The position numbers and the translations under genes are program-made. From positions 248,001 through 312,000 of the forward strand of contig SVGL01000001.1 in assembly GCA_015056325.1 (NCBI GenBank): DNA of 64,000 bases. The letters run 5' to 3'. This document shows, piece after piece, positions 15,730 to 23,326 of the stretch. Each line of letters opens with the position of its first letter. The first letter of the stretch is position 1. Source of the stretch: Clostridiales bacterium (GTDB lineage: Bacteria > Bacillota > Clostridia > Christensenellales > Aristaeellaceae). Under the pieces are notes generated by a model. That model saw nothing but the letters and a program-made list of their open reading frames with translations, was not told the DNA's origin and did no database searches.

Positions 15730-18156
15730 ATGAAACGAAAGGAAGAGCGCCGCCGCAAGGGGATTCGCCTGGTGGTTGCCTGGTTCCATGGCAACAGCGC
15801 CAAATGTGCAGCGGTCATTATCCTGGGCACGGTGCTGCTTTACGGCCTGTTTGCACTGGCATGCGTTTCGGCGCGCTACAGCCTGCAGGCGGGCGATATT
15901 GCCCACCAGACCATCACCGCTACCAAGGACGTGGAGGATACCGTTACCACCGAGCAGTACCGAAAAGCTGCAGCTGCAGCGGTGGAGGCCTCGTATCATC
16001 TGCAGGAGGGCGCGACGGAAGAAGTGCTCATGGCGCTGGATGATCTCTTTGCAGAGCTGGCACAGGTGCAGCAGTACGGGCAGAATCTGCGCAATGCGGC
16101 AGAATCTCCGATGCTGTCCACCATGCGCAGCTATTCCACGGATGAGATCGGCTATGCCCAGTCCATGGTGCGGGGCATTACCCTGACCACCTACCAGACA
16201 CGGGTCCTTCTCAGCACGCAGACCGACGCCTTCAATACCATGGTGTCTGAAGTGCGAAATGCTGTGTCCAATGCGCTGAATACCACCATCCGCGAGGGCC
16301 AGGTGACCACCTCCATCAGCAATATCAATGCCATCTGCAAGTACCGTGTGGATGCGGATCTGACCAATTCAATCGTCCCTGTGGTGCTCAATGCAGTGAT
16401 CAAGCCCAACATGGTCATTGATGAGGCAGCCACTGAGGCCGCCCGTCAGGCAGCCAGGGACAGTGTGGAGCCTGTCATCTTCAAGCAGGGACAGAATATT
16501 GTCCGCGAGGGCGAGCGGATCAGCACATACCAGATTGCGATGCTTTCCGCCCTGGGCTTGCTGGATTCCGCCAGCATTGATATGACGGTCTACGGCGGCG
16601 CAGCGCTCATTGTGGTTACCACTGTGCTTCTGATGGTGCTCATGCTGCGCATGCTCAACCCGGACGTCCTCCAGGATCTTCGACAGGTGCTGGTGATGAT
16701 GCTGGTCATGGTGATCAGCGTCGGTTTGGGTGTGCTGTGCGTGAAGCTGATCAACATCTACCTGGTGCCTGTAGCGCTGGGTGCCATTCTGCTGACAGGC
16801 CTGCTGGGTGCACGCACGGGCCTGACTGCCGGCATTGCCCTGTCTGTCATTCTGGCGAGTCTTGCCGCCGGCAGCAACGGCGCGTACTCGGATGAGATGG
16901 TGCATCTGATGCTGACGGGCGTTGTTGGCAGCGTGGTGGCGGTTAAATTCCTGGCCGGCAAGCCTCAGCGTGTTCGCACGGTAATCTGCGGCGTACTGGT
17001 AGCGGCTGTGAATCTGGCAATGCTTCTGGCCCTGGGTCTGATGACGGCGTCTGACCTGAACAACACCCTGCGCAATGCGGTGTGGTCCATGGCCGGAGGC
17101 GTGATCAGTGGCCTGATCGCCGTGGGTTTCCAGCCGGTGTTTGAGGCAGCCTTCAACCTGGCTACCCCGTCCAAGCTCCTGGAGCTGGCCAATCCTAACC
17201 AGCCTTTGCTGCGCCGCTTGCTCCTGGAGGCGCCGGGCACCTATCATCACGCCATCATTGTGGCGAACCTCTCCGAGGCTGCGGCTGAAAAGATTGGCGC
17301 CAATCCGCTGCTGGCCCGTACCGGTGCTTATTTCCATGATATCGGTAAGCTCAAGCGCCCCCTGTACTTCAAGGAGAACCAGCGGGGAGAGAATCCCCAT
17401 GACCGCACTGACGCCTATGTTTCCGCGGCCATTGTGACAGCCCATACCTCCGATGGCCTGGCCCTGGCGCAGAAGCATCACCTGCCGCCGGAGATCCAGC
17501 GCATCATTGTAGAACATCATGGCGATACGCCGGTGATGTACTTCTACCACAAGGCCCTGCAGCAGGCGGACGGCAAGCCCGTGGACATCAAGGACTTCCG
17601 TTATGGCGGCAACCGTCCTTCCACGAAGGAGAGTGCCATCGTCATGTTGGCGGATACCATTGAGGCGGCTGTGCGTTCTATGCCCGATCCTACGCCCCAG
17701 GCGATCCAGCGCTTCATCGAGCGTCTCGTCCGCGGCAAGATCGAGGATGGTCAGCTGAGCAATTCCCCTTTGTCGCTGCTGGACATTGATGGCATTTGCG
17801 AGGCTTTCTCCTCCGTGCTGTCCGGCGTGTTCCATGAGAGAATCGAGTATCCTACTGTGCATGTCAACGCTGAAGGCAAGGCGGTTGCAGCGCCTGTGAA
17901 CAAACCGGCAGCGCAGACGCCAGTCAACACGGCACCGGTCAAAACTGTTGCGCAGACAACCGCACCCACGCCCGCGGTGAAGCCTGTGCCGCAGACGACG
18001 GCTCCTACCAAGCCGGTCAACCCCAATACGGCGCCCATACCGGTGGCAAAGGCTGTGCCGCAGACCACTGCGCCGGTGCCGACTGTGGGGTTGCCTGATG
18101 CAGCGGAGACGGCGAAGGACGCTGTGACGGCTGAAAAGGAGGAGAGTAAGGAATGA
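15730..18156 (+). CDS. pgpH: 7TM-HD cyclic di-AMP phosphodiesterase, PgpH type
   Basis: An 808-residue membrane protein in the YqfF/PgpH family, which hydrolyses cyclic di-AMP. Order: one N-terminal membrane segment, an extracellular 7TMR-HDED domain (about 50-280), seven membrane segments (about 285-480) and a cytosolic HD domain with TYHHA near 505 and FHDIGKLKRP near 535. The domain is complete, with no lost metal ligands visible. The last about 90 residues are an unusual low-complexity tail with repeated QTTAP and Pro/Val/Lys stretches, beyond the family's normal end. It overlaps ybeY-cdd by ATGA. Confidence 0.95.
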   Translation: MKRKEERRRKGIRLVVAWFHGNSAKCAAVIILGTVLLYGLFALACVSARYSLQAGDIAHQTITATKDVEDTVTTEQYRKAAAAAVEASYHLQEGATEEVLMALDDLFAELAQVQQYGQNLRNAAESPMLSTMRSYSTDEIGYAQSMVRGITLTTYQTRVLLSTQTDAFNTMVSEVRNAVSNALNTTIREGQVTTSISNINAICKYRVDADLTNSIVPVVLNAVIKPNMVIDEAATEAARQAARDSVEPVIFKQGQNIVREGERISTYQIAMLSALGLLDSASIDMTVYGGAALIVVTTVLLMVLMLRMLNPDVLQDLRQVLVMMLVMVISVGLGVLCVKLINIYLVPVALGAILLTGLLGARTGLTAGIALSVILASLAAGSNGAYSDEMVHLMLTGVVGSVVAVKFLAGKPQRVRTVICGVLVAAVNLAMLLALGLMTASDLNNTLRNAVWSMAGGVISGLIAVGFQPVFEAAFNLATPSKLLELANPNQPLLRRLLLEAPGTYHHAIIVANLSEAAAEKIGANPLLARTGAYFHDIGKLKRPLYFKENQRGENPHDRTDAYVSAAIVTAHTSDGLALAQKHHLPPEIQRIIVEHHGDTPVMYFYHKALQQADGKPVDIKDFRYGGNRPSTKESAIVMLADTIEAAVRSMPDPTPQAIQRFIERLVRGKIEDGQLSNSPLSLLDIDGICEAFSSVLSGVFHERIEYPTVHVNAEGKAVAAPVNKPAAQTPVNTAPVKTVAQTTAPTPAVKPVPQTTAPTKPVNPNTAPIPVAKAVPQTTAPVPTVGLPDAAETAKDAVTAEKEESKE

Positions 18157-19043
18157 TCCTCCTATGGCAGATTGATACCGAGGTGGCCCCTTCCTGGCTG
18201 AGTCTGATGCAGACGGCGGCAGACTGTGCGCTGCTGACCGAGGGCGTTACCCGGGAATGTGCGGTCAGCATCCGTCTGTGCGATGACGATGCCATCCATG
18301 AGATCAACCGGGAATATCGGGACGTGGACCGTGCAACGGACGTGCTGTCCTTTCCGACGGTGAATTATCCGGCTGGCATAACTGCTGGTCAGGCGGATAA
18401 GTACCTGCGCCGGGAGCTGGATGATGAGCTGAACGCCTGCATGCTGGGCGATCTGATCCTCTCCGTGCCCCACGTGCTGGCACAGGCGGAGGAGTATGGG
18501 CATTCCCCAGAGCGGGAGTGCGCATACCTGCTGGTGCATGGCATGTGCCACCTGATGGGGTACGATCACATTGAAGAATACGACAAAAGGAGGATGCGCG
18601 CGATGGAAGAGAAGATCCTCACGGCCATCGGCCAGACCCGTGATGGGGAAGGGGCTGTCACTGACGAGGCGCTGCTTTCCCTTGCCCGCGAGGCCATGAA
18701 GCGTTCCTATTCACCCTATTCGGGCTATCCTGTGGGTGCAGCGTTGCTGTGTGCGGACGGCCGCATCTTCCAGGGCTGCAACATCGAGAATGCTTCTTTT
18801 GGCCTGACCAACTGCGCCGAGCGCACGGCGATGTTCAAGGCCGTCAGCGAGGGCGCGACGGAGTTCACTGCCATCGCGATTGCCTCCAAGGTGAGCGCGC
18901 CCTGGCCCTGCGGCGCCTGCCGTCAGGTGCTCAACGAGTTTGCCCCCGGTATCCGCGTGCTGGTCACCTGGGACGGCGGTCAGGATGAAATGTCCCTGAA
19001 AGAGCTGCTGCCCCATGGATTTGGGCCGAAAGATCTGGCCTGA
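18153..19043 (+). CDS. fused endoribonuclease YbeY - cytidine deaminase
   Basis: A single 296-codon frame joins two enzymes. Residues 1-155 are YbeY, the metal-dependent RNase for 16S rRNA 3' maturation, with zinc ligands in HGMCHLMGYDH (His129, 133, 139). Residues about 168-296 are cytidine deaminase of the homotetramer type, with CAERTAMFKA (Cys221, catalytic Glu223) and PCGACRQVL (Cys253, Cys256) and SPYSGYPVGAAL at the start. The 12-residue linker is GQTRDGEGAVTD. In Bacillus the order is ybeY-dgkA-cdd-era as separate genes; here dgkA is missing and the flanking genes are fused. Both active sites appear intact. Start ATG overlaps the pgpH stop. Confidence 0.95.
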   Translation: MILLWQIDTEVAPSWLSLMQTAADCALLTEGVTRECAVSIRLCDDDAIHEINREYRDVDRATDVLSFPTVNYPAGITAGQADKYLRRELDDELNACMLGDLILSVPHVLAQAEEYGHSPERECAYLLVHGMCHLMGYDHIEEYDKRRMRAMEEKILTAIGQTRDGEGAVTDEALLSLAREAMKRSYSPYSGYPVGAALLCADGRIFQGCNIENASFGLTNCAERTAMFKAVSEGATEFTAIAIASKVSAPWPCGACRQVLNEFAPGIRVLVTWDGGQDEMSLKELLPHGFGPKDLA

Positions 19044-19085
19044 TTTACAAGAAATAAAAATGTCCTGATAAGGAGATCATCTAAA

Positions 19086-19982
19086 ATGACTGAAGCAAAG
19101 AAGTTCCGTTCCGGTTTTGTGACCATTGTGGGCCGTCCCAATGTGGGCAAATCCACGCTGATGAATGCCCTGGTGGGCGAGAAGGTCGCCATCGTGTCCA
19201 ACCGTCCCCAGACCACCCGCAATCGAATCATGGGTGTGATGACCCGTGATGACTGGCAGATGGTGTTCCTGGATACTCCTGGTATCCATACGCCCCGAAC
19301 CAAGCTGGGCAACTATATGATGCAGTCCGTCCGTGAGGCGATGGACGGCATGGACGGCATGATGGTGCTGGTGGATGCCACGGCAGTCGGCGAGCATGAC
19401 CGCTCCATTGTGAAGGAGATGGCCTCCAAGAAGGTGCCGAAGGTGCTGCTGCTGAACAAGATCGACCTGCTGCAGCCGGAAAAGCTGCTGGCGCTGATTG
19501 CGTCCTTCGCGGACTGCGGCTACGACGCCATCATCCCCATCAGCGCCAAGACCGGCGATGGCCTGGAGCAGCTGACCACGACCATGGCCGAGAAGCTGCC
19601 CGAAGGCCCCAAGTACTTCCCGGATGACATGATGACCGATCAGCCGGAGCGTCTCATCGTGGCGGAGATGATCCGTGAGAAGGCGCTGCTGCATCTGCGG
19701 GACGAAGTTCCCCATGGCATCGGCGTGGAGATCATGGGCATGATCAAGGAGTCCGATGACTTCATGGAGATCCATGCCACCATCTACTGCGAACGCGACG
19801 CCCACAAGGGCATCATCATCGGCAAGCGCGGCGCGATGCTGCAGCAGATTGGCACCGAGGCCCGCCATGACATCGAGAACCTTCTTGACCTGCACGTTAA
19901 CCTGAAGCTGTGGGTCAAGGTGCGTCCTGACTGGCGCAACCGCATGGACGACCTGCGCACACTGGGCTACGAGAGCAAGTAA
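19086..19982 (+). CDS. era: ribosome-associated GTPase Era
   Basis: A 298-residue protein with GRPNVGKSTLMNAL (G1), DTPGIHTP (G3) and LNKIDLL (G4), then a KH domain with the segment GIIIGKRGAMLQQIGTEAR. Era binds the 3' end of 16S rRNA and helps 30S assembly, which ties it to YbeY just upstream. Length and start (AAGGAG before ATG) are normal. It is the last gene of the yqfC-to-era unit, which ends at an intrinsic terminator. Confidence 0.98.
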   Translation: MTEAKKFRSGFVTIVGRPNVGKSTLMNALVGEKVAIVSNRPQTTRNRIMGVMTRDDWQMVFLDTPGIHTPRTKLGNYMMQSVREAMDGMDGMMVLVDATAVGEHDRSIVKEMASKKVPKVLLLNKIDLLQPEKLLALIASFADCGYDAIIPISAKTGDGLEQLTTTMAEKLPEGPKYFPDDMMTDQPERLIVAEMIREKALLHLRDEVPHGIGVEIMGMIKESDDFMEIHATIYCERDAHKGIIIGKRGAMLQQIGTEARHDIENLLDLHVNLKLWVKVRPDWRNRMDDLRTLGYESK

Positions 19983-19987
19983 TACAC

Positions 19988-20023
19988 AAGGGATACACTG
20001 CACTGCGCGGCGTATCCCTTTTT
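19988..20023 (+). terminator. intrinsic terminator after era
   Basis: AAGGGATAC pairs with GTATCCCTT, followed by TTT. The loop contains CTGCACTGCGCGG, which recurs in the glgA terminator. Confidence 0.9.
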
Positions 20024-20028
20024 CCTTG

Positions 20029-20057
20029 TTGACAGACAGAGCGGGAAAGGGTATACT
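20029..20057 (+). promoter_or_regulatory. near-consensus sigma-A promoter of glmM
   Basis: TTGACA and TATACT are 17 bases apart, starting only six bases after the terminator's T run; the leader is about 60 bases. Confidence 0.85.
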
Positions 20058-20126
20058 TAAGTTGTATGGCATTGTATTATGTCATCTTCTTTTGAATGAC
20101 ACATATCACCATCAAAGGAGTATATT

Positions 20127-21512
20127 ATGGGCAAGTATTTTGGTACCGATGGCTTCCGCGGCGAAGCCAACATCAATTTGACGGCTGATCACGCCTACAA
20201 GGTGGGCCGGTTCCTGGGCTGGTACTTCGGGGAGAAAAAGCGCCGTGAGGGCAGCAGCGAGGAAGCGCGCATTGTCATCGGCAAGGACACTCGACGTTCT
20301 TCCTACATGTTTGAGTACTCACTGATCGCAGGCCTGGTGGCTTCCGGCGCTGATGCCTACATGCTGCACGTTACGACGACCCCCTCGGTGGCCTATGTTG
20401 CCCGTGTGGATGAGTTCGACTGCGGCATCATGATCTCCGCCAGCCATAATCCCTATTTTGACAATGGCATCAAGCTGATCAACGGCCAGGGCGAGAAGAT
20501 GGACGAAGAGACCATCGACCTTGTTGAGCAGTATATCGACGGCAGCGTAACAGTCTTCGGCGAAACGCTGACCGAGGTGCCCTTTGCCACCCGCGACCGC
20601 ATTGGCCGTACGGTGGACTATGTTTCCGGCCGTAACCGTTACATCGGCTACCTGATCTCCCTGGGCCTGTATTCCTTCAAGAACAAGCGCGTGGCCCTGG
20701 ACTGCGCCAATGGTGCGGCCTGGAACATTGCCAAGGCTGTCTTTGACGCTCTGGGCGCCCACACCTATGTCATCAACGCTGATCCCGACGGATTCAACAT
20801 CAACACCGACTGCGGCTCCACGCACATCGAAGGCCTGCAGAAGTATGTTGTTGAGCACAACTGCGATGTGGGCTTTGCCTACGATGGCGACACTGACCGC
20901 TGCCTGTGCGTGGACGAGACCGGTGCGGTGGTGGATGGCGACCACATCATGTACATCTACGGCAAGCACATGCACGACAAGGGCCAGCTGATGTCCAACA
21001 CGGTGGTCACGACCATCATGTCCAACTTCGGTCTGTTCCGCGCGCTGGAGGAGGCGGGCATCAACTACGCCAAAACGGCTGTGGGCGACAAGTATGTCTA
21101 CGAGTACATGGTGGAGAACAACTGTGCCTTTGGCGGCGAGCAGTCCGGCCACATCATCTTCCGCAACTATGCCTCTACGGGCGATGGCATCCTGACCAGC
21201 CTGAAGATGATGGAGGTCATGTGCGCGAAGAAGAAGACCCTGCACCAGCTGGCCAGCGAGCTGACCATCTACCCGCAGACGCTGATGAATGTTCGCGTGC
21301 ATGACAAGGCTGCCGCACGCGGCGATGCAGATGTCCAGGCCGCCGTGCAGGCTGTTGCTGACAAGCTTGGCGATACGGGCCGCGTCATCGTGCGCGAAAG
21401 CGGCACGGAGCCGGTTATCCGCGTGATGGTGGAAGCCGAGAGCCAGGCGGAGTGCAACGAGCTGTGCCAGAGCATTGTCAAGGTCATCCGCGAGAAGGGA
21501 CATGCGGTGTAA
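20127..21512 (+). CDS. glmM: phosphoglucosamine mutase
   Basis: A 461-residue alpha-D-phosphohexomutase that converts glucosamine-6-phosphate to glucosamine-1-phosphate for UDP-GlcNAc and wall synthesis. It begins GKYFGTDGFRGEAN, has the phosphoserine loop ISASHNPYFDNGIK (catalytic Ser about 106), the metal loop YDGDTDRCL, the sugar loop GGEQSGHI and the phosphate loop RESGTEPVIRVM, in the right order and spacing; the GFRG start and length favour GlmM over phosphoglucomutase. AAAGGAG precedes the ATG. The deacetylase gene follows at 24 bases. Confidence 0.96.
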   Translation: MGKYFGTDGFRGEANINLTADHAYKVGRFLGWYFGEKKRREGSSEEARIVIGKDTRRSSYMFEYSLIAGLVASGADAYMLHVTTTPSVAYVARVDEFDCGIMISASHNPYFDNGIKLINGQGEKMDEETIDLVEQYIDGSVTVFGETLTEVPFATRDRIGRTVDYVSGRNRYIGYLISLGLYSFKNKRVALDCANGAAWNIAKAVFDALGAHTYVINADPDGFNINTDCGSTHIEGLQKYVVEHNCDVGFAYDGDTDRCLCVDETGAVVDGDHIMYIYGKHMHDKGQLMSNTVVTTIMSNFGLFRALEEAGINYAKTAVGDKYVYEYMVENNCAFGGEQSGHIIFRNYASTGDGILTSLKMMEVMCAKKKTLHQLASELTIYPQTLMNVRVHDKAAARGDADVQAAVQAVADKLGDTGRVIVRESGTEPVIRVMVEAESQAECNELCQSIVKVIREKGHAV

Positions 21513-21536
21513 GTCACCGACAATGAGGCGACGCAA

Positions 21537-22238
21537 ATGAATACCGTGCTGTTTACGATTGATGACGTCTCCTCACAGAATACGCCTGCCATCGTGGATG
21601 CTCTGTGTGCCAGAGGCATTACGGCTGTCATGTTTGCCGTGGGCATGAATGTGGAGCGTTTCTGGAACGAGGCGATCTATGCGGTGCAGAAGGGCATGAT
21701 CGTGGGCAACCACAGCTATTCTCATCCGGCGTTTTCTTCTCTGAAGGAGGAGGAATGCATCACGGAGATCGAGAGGTGCGAGGAAGTGCTTGAACAGCTG
21801 TATCAGGCTGCCGGCGTGGAACGTAGGTATCGGCCCTTCCGTTTTCCTTACGGTGACAAGGGCGGGGAGAACAAGGACGCGCTGCAGAAGTATCTGGCAG
21901 AGCATCATTTCGATAAAGTGGATGACCGGCACATCCCGTATGCCTGGTGGCGCGAGCATGAACTGGACAAGGACATTGACACCCTCTGGACCTTTGATTT
22001 TGAAGAGTACAGGATTCAGTATGATCCCGCGTTCACCCAGGAATCTATCTGGGCAAAGGTGAACGATTCCAACCCACAGCGTGGTGCGGCGCTGTTTGGC
22101 GAGAATCAGCGGCATATTCTTTTGATGCACGCATTCGACGAAACCGACGCTGTCTGGCCGGGTTACTATCGCCATCTGCTGGATTATCTCCAGGAGAATG
22201 GCGTGAAGTTTGACGAACCTGCATTTATCAGGCTGTAA
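21537..22238 (+). CDS. polysaccharide deacetylase (NodB homology) family protein
   Basis: A 233-residue protein of the carbohydrate esterase 4 fold. TIDDVSS supplies the catalytic/metal aspartates and GNHSYSHPAFS the HxxxH metal ligands; RPFRFPYGDKGG matches motif 3 and ILLMHAFD motif 5. There is no signal peptide, so it is probably cytosolic or acts on a cytosolic or unusual substrate; the group includes enzymes annotated as chitin or peptidoglycan deacetylases. The Shine-Dalgarno sequence is weak (GAGGCG), suggesting coupling to glmM upstream. Substrate unknown. Confidence 0.85.
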   Translation: MNTVLFTIDDVSSQNTPAIVDALCARGITAVMFAVGMNVERFWNEAIYAVQKGMIVGNHSYSHPAFSSLKEEECITEIERCEEVLEQLYQAAGVERRYRPFRFPYGDKGGENKDALQKYLAEHHFDKVDDRHIPYAWWREHELDKDIDTLWTFDFEEYRIQYDPAFTQESIWAKVNDSNPQRGAALFGENQRHILLMHAFDETDAVWPGYYRHLLDYLQENGVKFDEPAFIRL

Positions 22239-22245
22239 CTGCAAT

Positions 22246-22285
22246 GAAAGAGACAGGATGCTTTGCAGCATCCTGTCTCTCTTTT
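22246..22285. terminator. strong intrinsic terminator
   Basis: AGAGACAGGATGC pairs with GCATCCTGTCTCT and is followed by CTTTT; it separates the converging deacetylase and M23 genes. Confidence 0.92.
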
Positions 22286-22334
22286 CTGTGTATTGCGGAC
22301 GATGATATGCGTTGAAAAGGCCGTCATAAACGGA

Positions 22335-22988
22335 TTAATGCAACCACAGCGCAACAGGATCGATGGGTATTCCATTCTGCGTGGCGCGCAGATGCAAATG
22401 GGGAGGAAGATCAGACTCCTCCAATGGGCCTTTGCCCGCATAACCGATGGTTGACCCGGCTTTCACATCATCACCTGCGATGTATGCAGCATTCATGGCC
22501 ATGCCAGCATACAGCACTTCAATCCCATCCCCATGTTCAATGAGCAGCCATGCTCCGTTGAGGTCATCCTCACCGTTATCAAGGATGGATCCATCCGCTA
22601 TCGCACGTACCGGGTCGCCAAGCTCGCATTTCAGGTCGGCTGCATCATGAATCTGCCACAGGCCGGTCGCATTGCCCTGTTTGAAACTATCTGTGGAGAA
22701 ACCGTAAAGAATTTCTGTGTGTTCCAGGGGAGAAAGCCAGGTACGGGCTGTGCTTGTGGGAGACGGGGTGGATGTTGATGCTTGCAGGAGAGATTGCTGC
22801 ACCAATTGCGCTGCGGAGATACTCTGCCCGACCGGTGGGGTGGGTGCGATGAACTCAGGCTCAGAACGACCCGTCCAGAGTGCTGTAGCGGTGATGACTG
22901 CAACGCAGACTGTCACAATGATCGGAAAGCCATGATGATCAACAAAGTGTACATACCGTTTTAAGATGCGGCGTAAACCTTCTTTCAT
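22335..22988 (-). CDS. membrane-anchored M23 peptidase-like protein, SpoIIQ-like
   Basis: A 217-residue protein with a short basic N-terminus, one membrane segment (about 18-37), a Ser/Thr/Pro linker and a LytM/M23 domain. HDAAD fits the HxxxD metal motif and PPHLHL the HxH motif, so zinc binding looks possible. Small size, topology and the SPLEH...YGFSTDSF opening resemble SpoIIQ, the forespore anchor for the SpoIIIA complex, more than secreted M23 enzymes; this assignment is tentative. The track start was cut to ATG 22988. Upstream on the minus strand GCATA-15-GGCAGAATAA is a partial match to a sigma-F promoter. Confidence 0.75.
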   Translation of the reverse strand: MKEGLRRILKRYVHFVDHHGFPIIVTVCVAVITATALWTGRSEPEFIAPTPPVGQSISAAQLVQQSLLQASTSTPSPTSTARTWLSPLEHTEILYGFSTDSFKQGNATGLWQIHDAADLKCELGDPVRAIADGSILDNGEDDLNGAWLLIEHGDGIEVLYAGMAMNAAYIAGDDVKAGSTIGYAGKGPLEESDLPPHLHLRATQNGIPIDPVALWLH

Positions 22989-23326
22989 GGGTAGGACCTG
23001 CTTTCTTCTTTTATCTTTATTCTGCCGCGCTGAAACGGCTTTATGCATATGAATGTTCATGTGACAGAACATGTACATGTGAGAAAGCACCATGTGAGAA
23101 AATATTGTTGGATTTTGTCACGGGCGGAAGAATAGTAACCAAATAAAATATATAAAAGACGTGAATAGGCAAAAAAATAGCGTCAAATTCAGCAAATTTA
23201 CCTTGACTAGGATGGTGAAATGTGGTTCAATAGTATATGGGAAAATACATGGTTGATCGAATAGATTGTCCGCAATGAATGCGGAGCAGTTTACATGCAA
23301 AAATCTTGATGAAAGAGGGTTGGCCT
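22989..23326. other. 338-base intergenic region between the M23 gene and glgB
   Basis: No gene is visible here. It is much more AT-rich than its neighbours. It holds a possible sigma-F site for the leftward M23 gene (23017-23046), three CATGTGA copies and the perfect palindrome ACATGTACATGT at about 23058-23101, and for glgB a moderate promoter TTGACT-17-TTCAAT (23203-23231), followed by a roughly 90-base leader without clear secondary structure. Confidence 0.5.
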
